Assembly: GCA_910586345.1 (NCBI GenBank)
Contig: CAJUHC010000026.1
Coordinates: forward strand, 1 to 20,328
Length of the DNA: 20,328 nucleotides
Source of the DNA: an uncultured Christensenella sp.
Lineage (GTDB): Bacteria; Bacillota; Clostridia; Christensenellales; Borkfalkiaceae
Reading direction: 5' to 3'
Made by a program: the position numbers and the translations under genes. How positions within the stretch are numbered: the first letter of the stretch is position 1; each line of letters opens with the position of its first letter. The notes beneath the pieces were generated by a model, which saw only the letters and a list, made by a program, of their open reading frames with translations, was not told the origin of the DNA and searched no databases. Positions 14,867 through 20,328 of the stretch are shown in pieces.

Positions 14867-16924
14867 ATGAGAAAATATAGATTGATATTGTTGATTTTAA
14901 GTATAGTATTGTGTTTGTTTGCTTTATTATCTATGTCCGGTTGCAAGACGGACGAGACTGTGATTACGGAGTATTTAATAAAGTATGAAACAGACGGAAA
15001 CGGCACGATATTGGGAGAAGAAACTCAAACCGTAATTGAGAGAGAAGACTGTTCGCCGGTAAAAGCGGTTCCAAACGAAGGTTATGAATTTGTAAAATGG
15101 TCGGACGGGTTAACTACGCCCGAAAGACGGGATACAAATATTACGGAAGATAAAACTGTTAAAGCACAGTTTAAAAAGGTTACGGTAATCGAGCCGCCTG
15201 AACCCGTTGAACCTGACGAGCCGGATAAGCCTGAACCCAAACCGCAATTTACCGTAACTTATATTGCGGAAGAAGGTGGGTATATAGACGGCAAAGCTGT
15301 ACAGACGCTTGAAGAATTTAAGTTTACCCAAACGGTAGTTGCGACGCCTGAAACAGGATATAAATTTGTCGGGTGGGACGACGGAAAAACTGCGCCCGAA
15401 AGACGGGATTTGAATACAGGAGAAGATGAAACCTTCGTTGCTAAATTTGAACGGATAGTTTTAACGGTTAAATATAAATCCGATGAAGATTCCTTAATAA
15501 TTATAACGGAAAGCGGAAAAAGGTATTCGGGAGCGGAGGTAGTTTTTAAAGTAAATTACGGAGAAGATTGTGAAAAGATAAAATCCGTAACGTCATTCTT
15601 TAACCATCCTATATACCTATTTGTGCGTTGGTCTGACGGAATAGAAACCGCAGAAAGGCAAGAGACTAACGTAACGACGGATATAACTGTAAAAGCGAAG
15701 TTAGGTTATGAATTGACTTATAAAGTAGCAAGCGGAAAAGGCAGAATAGAAGGTAAACTCAGACAAATGGTAGGAGTAGGCGAATATTCCGAACCTGTAG
15801 AAGCGGTAGCCGACGAAGGATACGTGTTCTGCGGATGGTCTGATATGATAAAAGATACGACGCACCGGGTTTACGAGTTTGAACGCAGTCGTGAGTTCGT
15901 CGCGTATTTCGAGTTAAAAGAAAAGACTTTTAAATACGATTACGGCTTGGCAGTTCCATTAAAAACACAGATAACCGTAAACAGGGAAAAGTTAAACGAA
16001 GCAAAATTTGAAATTCCGACAAGGGACGGGTATTCGTTCCGCGGTTGGTATGCGGACAGCGAATATAAACAGAAAGTCGTACACGAAAGCGGAAAACTTA
16101 TGCTTGGCTTGCAGACGCTAAATCTTGAAACGGATACGTTATATGCAAGATGGGAGAAAACGGGTGAAGAAACGAAAACGTATAAGATATTGATGATAAT
16201 GGTAGATGAAATCTATGCGTACCTGTATTCGTCAAGAATAGAGACAGACGTATTGATAGACTATAAGATGAGCGGAGTGGAACGAAAGCTGTGTTCTGTA
16301 ATACCGGCTAAGGTATCGCATTATCTCAATAAATGGTTTGAAGGTAAAGTAATATTTGAAATAGATACATATTTTACCCGTGAAGTAGTAAATAAAAAAG
16401 GTTTTGAAAGCGGCATAAGTAGTACAAAGAACAAAGACTTTTGGATAATGGGAGATAAGCTTGAAGAAATAACCGATATCATAAACGAATATGAGTGTAC
16501 GCTTGTAACGCATAATATGGACGATTATGATTCTTTAGTGCATAGTGTAAGTACTTCCGGAGTAGCTGGTCCTAAACACGGAGCGGTACATTTGGAAAGT
16601 AAACTTTTCAAAAATTTTCCTAACCAAATAATCGTTGAAGAAACAATGAATTATAATTTAAACGGGGAAGTATATGAGAATTACAGGGGACTCACAACGT
16701 TATTAACTTATTTTCACGAATTTTGCCATACAATAGAATTAAGATATAAATACAATATGTTGCCGGGATTTGGACAGTATAAAGAAGATGTTTACCCGTT
16801 TCATCAAAGTATTACTCCAAGCAATCAACTTGACGGTATGAGATTATACTTGTTAAAGCAACTTATAATAGACGATAAAATTGTAGGAATACCTGAATCT
16901 TATTGGGAACCGTTTTACAATTGA
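14867..16924 (+). CDS. Lipoprotein with InlB/Flg_new-type repeats and a C-terminal HExxH (putative metallopeptidase) domain
   Basis: I do not know a characterised homologue. The 685-residue protein starts with MRKYR and a hydrophobic segment (6-22) ending in SMSGC, so C26 is the likely lipidated residue and the protein is anchored outside the cell membrane. Four repeats of the bacterial GYxFxxWSDG type follow: about 36-104, 128-196, 197-280 and 281-350, with W78, W170, W255 and W324 at equivalent places. A proline/glutamate spacer lies at 107-127. A classic InlB B-repeat at about 354-430 has RDGYSFRGWY near its middle and ends in LYARW. Residues 438-685 form a separate domain with H617-E618-F619-C620-H621, the HExxH zinc motif; H646, E640 or D641 could complete the site. 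Together this suggests a surface-displayed peptidase on a stalk of repeats. The start has no good ribosome binding site: AAAGGGG lies 19 nt upstream. No other start is possible before the lipobox. Confidence 0.85.
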   Translation: MRKYRLILLILSIVLCLFALLSMSGCKTDETVITEYLIKYETDGNGTILGEETQTVIEREDCSPVKAVPNEGYEFVKWSDGLTTPERRDTNITEDKTVKAQFKKVTVIEPPEPVEPDEPDKPEPKPQFTVTYIAEEGGYIDGKAVQTLEEFKFTQTVVATPETGYKFVGWDDGKTAPERRDLNTGEDETFVAKFERIVLTVKYKSDEDSLIIITESGKRYSGAEVVFKVNYGEDCEKIKSVTSFFNHPIYLFVRWSDGIETAERQETNVTTDITVKAKLGYELTYKVASGKGRIEGKLRQMVGVGEYSEPVEAVADEGYVFCGWSDMIKDTTHRVYEFERSREFVAYFELKEKTFKYDYGLAVPLKTQITVNREKLNEAKFEIPTRDGYSFRGWYADSEYKQKVVHESGKLMLGLQTLNLETDTLYARWEKTGEETKTYKILMIMVDEIYAYLYSSRIETDVLIDYKMSGVERKLCSVIPAKVSHYLNKWFEGKVIFEIDTYFTREVVNKKGFESGISSTKNKDFWIMGDKLEEITDIINEYECTLVTHNMDDYDSLVHSVSTSGVAGPKHGAVHLESKLFKNFPNQIIVEETMNYNLNGEVYENYRGLTTLLTYFHEFCHTIELRYKYNMLPGFGQYKEDVYPFHQSITPSNQLDGMRLYLLKQLIIDDKIVGIPESYWEPFYN

Positions 16925-16980
16925 AGCTAAATGATAAGAAAAAGATACATATGCGTCCGCGGAAACAATACTGCATTATA

Positions 16981-17009
16981 TTGACTTTACTAAAAGAATT
17001 TGATAAAAT
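16981..17009 (+). promoter_or_regulatory. Promoter-like element without an obvious gene
   Basis: TTGACT at 16981-16986 and TAAAAT at 17004-17009 are 17 bp apart, and TGA directly before the -10 makes it an extended -10 element (TGATAAAAT). The -10 sits in the inverted repeat TTTGAT-AAA-ATCAAA (16999-17013). Downstream, to the tRNA terminator at 17143, there is no coding frame longer than about 10 codons. The stretch 16925-17101 otherwise holds only AT-rich sequence and short palindromes, such as AAATAATTATTT at 17056-17067. Confidence 0.35.
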
Positions 17010-17101
17010 CAAAGCAGTTTAAAAACTTAATAAAAAATGAATAGTATATCTATTAAAATAATTATTTAGCGGACACCTTATAATCAAACACTATATTTAG
17101 T

Positions 17102-17143
17102 GAAATAAAAACATCCATATCACAATATATCGTGATATGGACG
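17102..17143 (-). terminator. Terminator of tRNA-Trp
   Basis: On the minus strand CGTCCATATCAC pairs with GTGATATGGATG (12 bp including one G-U) around an 8-nt loop and is followed by TTTTTATTT. It begins a few bases after the encoded CCA end of the tRNA. Confidence 0.85.
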
Positions 17144-17146
17144 GAT

Positions 17147-17221
17147 TGGCAGGGGAGACACGATTCGAACATGCAACCGACGGTTTTGGAGACCGCGACT
17201 CTACCGTTGAGCTACTCCCCT
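17147..17221 (-). tRNA. tRNA-Trp (anticodon CCA)
   Basis: The minus strand folds into a complete cloverleaf: acceptor stem AGGGGAG/CTCCCCT, D arm GCTC-AACGGTA-GAGT, anticodon stem GCGGT/ACCGT with loop CTCCAAA, and T arm GCATG-TTCGAAT-CGTGT. Discriminator base G and an encoded CCA end (complement of 17147-17149) follow. The anticodon CCA, complement of 17187-17189, reads UGG. Positions 36-38 are AAA, the pattern recognised by MiaA, so A37 is probably converted to ms2i6A by the MiaA and MiaB of this window. It has its own promoter and terminator and stands alone. Confidence 0.97.
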
Positions 17222-17241
17222 AAATGCTAAAAGCGTAATAA

Positions 17242-17270
17242 ATTATATATTAACTTATTCTTTAAGTCAA
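17242..17270 (-). promoter_or_regulatory. Promoter of tRNA-Trp
   Basis: On the minus strand TTGACT (complement of 17265-17270) and a perfect TATAAT (complement of 17242-17247) are 17 bp apart. Transcription would start near 17235, about 14 nt before the mature tRNA 5' end. The region also serves as the upstream sequence of divergent proC, for which I see no clear promoter. Confidence 0.85.
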
Positions 17271-17289
17271 CTGTTTTCGGAGAAAATTT

Positions 17290-18102
17290 ATGAAAAAACA
17301 ATTTAAACTCGGCGTAATCGGCTGTGGATTTATGGCGCAAGCGTTATTGAAAGGCGTAATTTTGTCTGATTTTTTACACGAGAAGAAAATTATAGTCAGC
17401 GACGTTTCGGAATATAATCTTGAAAAATTAGGATTTCTCGGAGTGAGAACTACAACCGATAACGAATTCGTAGCGCAAAACAGTGAATTTGTGCTTTTTG
17501 CTGTCAAGCCTCAGAATTTTGAAGAGGTTATTAAAAGTCTTAACGGGAGTAAACCGGAAAAAATCATTTCGGTTATGGCAGGTATTAAGAAGAACGCTAT
17601 CAAAAATTCTTTTGGGTTGAGCGCCGTCAAAGTGGCTAGGTGTATGCCTAATTTGCCTTGTTCTATCGGTAGCGGTGTTGTCGGCGTGGATATGTCTGAT
17701 TTCAATAACAACATAGACGACGTGGAATTTATAAGCAATGTTTTTAATTGTATCGGTACGGTTTTAAGTATTGACGAAAGTAAAATGGATGCAGTAACCG
17801 CTATAAGCGGAAGCGGACCCGCTTATGTTTTTATGTTTATAGAGAGTCTTGTCGATGCGGGAGTAAAATACGGACTGTCGAGAAACGAGGCGAAAATTCT
17901 GGCGGTTCAGACGCTTATCGGTTCGGCGGAAATGGTAGAACGCGACGAACAGCCGATTTGCGAGCTTATCGGGCAAGTATGCAGTAAGGGAGGAACTACA
18001 ATCGAAGCTGTTAAGTCGTTGGAGGATAATAATTTCCGTAAGGTTATCGAAGAAGCCGTTTCTGCCTGCGTTAAGCGTTCGAAAGAGTTGTCTGATAAAT
18101 GA
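17290..18102 (+). CDS. proC: Pyrroline-5-carboxylate reductase
   Basis: ProC performs the last step of proline synthesis, reducing pyrroline-5-carboxylate with NAD(P)H. The 270-residue protein has an N-terminal Rossmann domain with GVIGCGFMAQALLKG at 8-22, FAVKPQNF, and VARCMPNLPCSIGSG. The C-terminal helical dimerisation domain carries AISGSGPAYVFMFIESLVDAGVKYGLSR and the signature VCSKGGTTIEA. The ATG has GGAGA about 6 nt upstream. Its TGA stop overlaps the ATG of rnhA, so the two are co-transcribed and probably translationally coupled, although the pathways are unrelated. Acidic residues in the signature region are as expected for an active enzyme. Confidence 0.97.
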   Translation: MKKQFKLGVIGCGFMAQALLKGVILSDFLHEKKIIVSDVSEYNLEKLGFLGVRTTTDNEFVAQNSEFVLFAVKPQNFEEVIKSLNGSKPEKIISVMAGIKKNAIKNSFGLSAVKVARCMPNLPCSIGSGVVGVDMSDFNNNIDDVEFISNVFNCIGTVLSIDESKMDAVTAISGSGPAYVFMFIESLVDAGVKYGLSRNEAKILAVQTLIGSAEMVERDEQPICELIGQVCSKGGTTIEAVKSLEDNNFRKVIEEAVSACVKRSKELSDK

Positions 18103-18545
18103 AAAGAGTGACTTTATATACGGACGGCGCTTGTTCGGGAAATCCGGGTATAGGCGGTTGGGGCGCAGTGCTTATTTACAACGGAAAGGAAAAACGAATT
18201 TCTTCGGCGGAAGATAATACAACCAATAACCGTATGGAGGTAACCGCGGTTATAGAGGGGTTGAAATGTCTTAAAGAGCCTTGTGAAGTGGACGTATACA
18301 GCGATTCGGCTTATACGGTAAACGCTTTTAACAACGGTTGGGTTTATGGCTGGGCTCGGCTGGGGTGGCGTAAAGCCGATAATAAACCTCTTTTAAACGA
18401 AGATTTATGGCAGGAGCTGTATTCTCTTTCAAAAATTCATAAATTGAATTTTATAAAAGTAAAAGGACATTCCGATAACGAATATAATAATATTTGCGAC
18501 AAGCTTGCTACGGACGCCGTAAAAAATTTCAGAACTTCATTATAA
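18099..18545 (+). CDS. rnhA: Ribonuclease HI
   Basis: RNase HI cuts the RNA strand of RNA-DNA hybrids, removing primers and R-loops. The 148-residue length is close to that of the E. coli enzyme. All four metal-binding carboxylates are present: D9 (YTDGACSGNPG), E47 (NNRMEV), D69 (YSDSAY) and D134 (NICDKLA). The catalytic-loop histidine is H124 in VKGHSD. The basic protrusion of the E. coli type is partly recognisable around W81-R91 (GWVYGWARLGWR). The start ATG overlaps the proC stop. Its 3' end is 33 bp before the next gene. Confidence 0.97.
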   Translation: MKRVTLYTDGACSGNPGIGGWGAVLIYNGKEKRISSAEDNTTNNRMEVTAVIEGLKCLKEPCEVDVYSDSAYTVNAFNNGWVYGWARLGWRKADNKPLLNEDLWQELYSLSKIHKLNFIKVKGHSDNEYNNICDKLATDAVKNFRTSL

Positions 18546-18578
18546 ATTTAACGTTTTTTATATATACTATTTATATAA

Positions 18579-19481
18579 ATGAAGGATTACAAGCAAGCGT
18601 TAAAACATTCGGTAAATATTCTGGCGGCTGTGCTTTTCAGCGCAGTTGCTTTCGTTTTTACGGCGAACGGACTCGCTTATAAAAGTCTGCCATTTATAAG
18701 CAATCATTTTATGGTGCTTATTTCGGTTTCCGCCGGTTTGCTTTCGGTTTTACTGTTAGCCTATTTTATCTTGTATATATTTAAAAAACAGGCTTGGTAC
18801 AGACTGATTCTATGCACTTTGATATTTCTCGATATTTGCGGAATAGTCTTTTTTACGATTTGCGCAACGGGACTTATCGTAAAGATAAACAGTATACAGG
18901 CGCTAAGGGATTATATTGCCGAATTCGGCAACTGGGCTGTATTTTTGTTTATAGTGTTCTGTTTTTTGCAAGTCGTTATTCTGCCTGTACCCGGGTCTAT
19001 TACGGTTGCGGCAGGGGTTGCGCTGTTCGGTCCGCTGAAATGTGCGATTTACAGTTTTATCGGAATAGTTACGGGTTCTGTCGTCGCGTTTGCAATAGGT
19101 CGGTGGATAGGTTATAAAGCGGTTAAATGGATAGTAGGAAAAGATACGCTTGATAAATGGCTCAAAAACCTTAAAGGCAAAGATTATCTGATACTTTCTT
19201 TAATGTTTCTTTTGCCTATGTTTCCGGACGACGTTCTGTGTTTCGTTGCAGGCTTATCGTCGATGACTTGGCCGTATTTTTTAATAATGATATTCGTTAC
19301 GCGTATAATTTCGGTTTTTACAACTGCTTATTCGTTCGGATTGATACCGTTTACTACGTGGTGGGGGATAATAATATGGGTTATCCTCGCAGGGTTGGTG
19401 GTTCTGTCGTTTTGGCTTGTCTGTAAATATTCGGACAAAATCGACACCTTTATCAAAAGTAAATTGAAATTAAAAAGATGA
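18579..19481 (+). CDS. TVP38/TMEM64 (VTT domain) family membrane protein
   Basis: This 300-residue integral membrane protein belongs to the VTT/DedA superfamily, several of whose members move lipids or lipid carriers across membranes; the cargo of this one is unknown. The core VTT domain covers roughly 115-260, with LPVPGSITVAAGVALFG at 135-151 and VTGSVVAFAIGRWIG ending at about 177. The re-entrant second half includes LLPMFPDDVLCFVAGLSSM. An N-terminal part of about 105 residues adds three predicted membrane segments (about 11-30, 44-68 and 74-101) not found in the shorter family members. The C-terminus ends in a Lys-rich tail. The ATG lacks a ribosome binding site; TATACT at 18563-18568 lies 10 nt upstream. 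A terminator hairpin begins inside the last codons. Confidence 0.88.
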   Translation: MKDYKQALKHSVNILAAVLFSAVAFVFTANGLAYKSLPFISNHFMVLISVSAGLLSVLLLAYFILYIFKKQAWYRLILCTLIFLDICGIVFFTICATGLIVKINSIQALRDYIAEFGNWAVFLFIVFCFLQVVILPVPGSITVAAGVALFGPLKCAIYSFIGIVTGSVVAFAIGRWIGYKAVKWIVGKDTLDKWLKNLKGKDYLILSLMFLLPMFPDDVLCFVAGLSSMTWPYFLIMIFVTRIISVFTTAYSFGLIPFTTWWGIIIWVILAGLVVLSFWLVCKYSDKIDTFIKSKLKLKR

Positions 19482-19502
19482 CCGAATCGGCCGTCTTTTT
19501 TT
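19472..19502 (+). terminator. Terminator after the VTT-domain gene
   Basis: The hairpin AAAAAGATGACCG-AAT-CGGCCGTCTTTTT has 13 positions with one A-C mismatch and one T-G wobble, followed by more T's. Its left arm overlaps the stop codon at 19479-19481. Confidence 0.8.
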
Positions 19503-19528
19503 GTTTATTTAAAACAAAAAATAAATTT

Positions 19529-19542
19529 GATAAAATTTTATC
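19529..19542. repeat. 14-bp perfect palindrome GATAAAATTTTATC upstream of the carboxyltransferase gene
   Basis: The palindrome lies 30 bp before a second copy of the half-site plus one base (GATAAAAT at 19571-19578), which forms the -10 element of the next gene. This arrangement could be an operator, but AT-rich palindromes of this size can arise by chance. Confidence 0.3.
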
Positions 19543-19549
19543 CATATAG

Positions 19550-19578
19550 TTTGCATTTGCTGAAATTTATGATAAAAT
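19550..19578 (+). promoter_or_regulatory. Promoter of the carboxyltransferase gene
   Basis: TAAAAT at 19573-19578 is preceded by TGA, giving an extended -10 (TGATAAAAT). TTTGCA at 19550-19555, 17 bp upstream, is a moderate -35. Transcription would start near 19585, leaving a leader of about 30 nt that includes the AGGAG ribosome binding site. Confidence 0.5.
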
Positions 19579-19614
19579 GATATATGTAGGAAATTTGGCA
19601 TTCAGGAGAATTTT

Positions 19615-20328
19615 ATGGATAAAATACGCTTGTTACAGTCGCGCAAGCAGAAAATTTTACAAGCGGGTAAGGCTGTTCGAAAAGATATCGAAACCCTTAT
19701 CGACAAGGATAGCTTTGTAGAGCTTTCCGCTTTCAGTTTTTCCAAGAACGAATTTTACGGAGAGGAAGCCGAGGGCGAAGGTGTAGTAACCGGATTTGCT
19801 ACTGTTGAAGGCTATCCTTTTTATATTGTCGCTCAGAACAGCGAAGTGCTTTCAGGCGGCGTCAGTAAAGCTAACTGCGGAAAGATTTCGAAATGTCTTA
19901 ATCAGGCAGAAAAAACGTCCACTCCGGTAATCTATATGCTGTCTTCGCTCGGCGTTCAGATTGGAGAAGGCGTTAACGTTTTGGAAGGTCTTGCGGAGTT
20001 GATTTTAAAAGTTGCGCAGTTAAAAGGCACGGTTCCGCAATATTTAATCGTTAACGGCGAAACGTACGGACAAATCGCTCTGCTTTCCGGGCTTTGCGAT
20101 TTTACGTTTTTCATTGATAAAAAGAGTGCTCTTGCGGCAAACAGTCCTTTGGTTATTTCGGCTTCAAGCGGAAAAAATCTGAATAAATTCGAGGTTTGCG
20201 GAGCGGCGGGGCTCGACAAGGCAAATCTCGTATCGTTTACCGTTAAAAATTTAAGCGAAATCAAATCTTTGATTTACAGATTAAACGAGCTTATGTCAAC
20301 TCCCGTAATCGATTGCGCAGAACTTAAC
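19615..20328 (+). CDS. Acyl-CoA carboxyltransferase-like protein, N-terminal part (partial, divergent)
   Basis: The gene runs off the right edge; 238 codons are visible. The protein belongs to the crotonase-fold carboxyltransferase group (biotin-dependent propionyl/methylmalonyl/glutaconyl-CoA carboxylases and decarboxylases). Recognisable positions are IDKDSFVELSAF near 29-40, EGEGVVTGFATVEGYPFYIVAQ, and IGEGVNVLEGLAE near 116-128. The usual SGGARIQEG reads SSLGVQIGEG at 110-119, and the usual AGGA oxyanion motif appears as YGQI at 151-154, so the double glycine that holds the thioester carbonyl is not intact. It may be a diverged subunit with another substrate or a non-catalytic role. The start ATG has AGGAG 6 nt upstream (19604-19608). 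Whether a biotin carboxyl carrier or carboxylase subunit follows cannot be seen. Confidence 0.8.
   Translation, partial: MDKIRLLQSRKQKILQAGKAVRKDIETLIDKDSFVELSAFSFSKNEFYGEEAEGEGVVTGFATVEGYPFYIVAQNSEVLSGGVSKANCGKISKCLNQAEKTSTPVIYMLSSLGVQIGEGVNVLEGLAELILKVAQLKGTVPQYLIVNGETYGQIALLSGLCDFTFFIDKKSALAANSPLVISASSGKNLNKFEVCGAAGLDKANLVSFTVKNLSEIKSLIYRLNELMSTPVIDCAELN

Noticed and set aside
16955..17074. GTCCGC/GCGGAC pair as ends of a mobile element
   Set aside because: Only six bases match, flanks do not extend, and there is no target duplication or coding content between them.
17147..17221. tRNA-Trp as an integration site for a mobile element
   Set aside because: No second copy of the tRNA 3' end and no integrase gene is visible in the window.
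1..20328. CRISPR array, phage genes or transposase
   Set aside because: No regularly spaced repeats and no recognisable phage or transposase protein was found on either strand.

Overview
The window looks like a chromosomal segment of a low-to-moderate GC, Gram-positive-type bacterium, most likely an uncultured Clostridia-class Bacillota. The reasons are the miaB-mutS-mutL-miaA-ynbB gene order, a MutL with the endonuclease motif of MutH-less bacteria, AGGAGG-type ribosome binding sites on most genes, a dCMP deaminase of the ComEB type, a tRNA with an encoded CCA end, and a lipoprotein with Listeria/Clostridia-type InlB B-repeats. TGA is used as a stop at several genes, so the code is the standard bacterial one. 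No rRNA, CRISPR array, transposase or phage gene was seen.

Layout. (1) 1-781, minus: 5' part of a class A penicillin-binding protein (transglycosylase domain), running off the left edge. (2) 862-9322, plus: a tight operon of miaB, mutS, mutL, miaA, a methionine gamma-lyase-family PLP enzyme (YnbB type) and a GNAT acetyltransferase. Genes overlap or lie within 10 bp, and a near-consensus promoter sits directly against the miaB start codon. (3) 9323-10110: an AT-rich patch between convergent units. It holds a 25-bp perfect palindrome (probable two-way terminator), a decayed CPCC-family gene and an unrecognised 104-residue protein. (4) 10113-12127, minus: groES-groEL with a strong terminator. 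(5) 12272-14778, plus: dCMP deaminase, cyclophilin-type peptidyl-prolyl isomerase and adenylosuccinate lyase, closed by a 15-bp hairpin terminator. (6) 14867-16924, plus: a 685-residue lipoprotein with several InlB/Flg_new-type repeats and an unfamiliar C-terminal domain carrying an HExxH motif. (7) 17102-17270, minus: tRNA-Trp(CCA) with its own consensus promoter and terminator. (8) 17290-19502, plus: proC, rnhA and a VTT-domain membrane protein, then a terminator. (9) 19615-end, plus: N-terminal half of a divergent acyl-CoA carboxyltransferase-like protein, cut by the right edge.

How the genes fit together. Most of the window is housekeeping: mismatch repair (MutS/MutL), tRNA A37 modification (MiaA makes i6A, MiaB converts it to ms2i6A), protein folding (GroEL/ES, PPIase), nucleotide and proline synthesis, RNase HI and cell-wall synthesis. 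The tRNA-Trp in the window carries A36-A37-A38, the anticodon-loop pattern that MiaA needs, so substrate and enzymes occur in the same 20 kb.

The least ordinary parts are the InlB-repeat lipoprotein with a putative zinc-peptidase domain, the AT-rich patch with a gene in decay, start codons that sit about 10 nt from a -10 element (possible leaderless mRNAs), a promoter-like element with no gene behind it at 16981-17009, and the carboxyltransferase homologue that lacks the usual glycine motifs. I found no convincing complete new multi-gene system.
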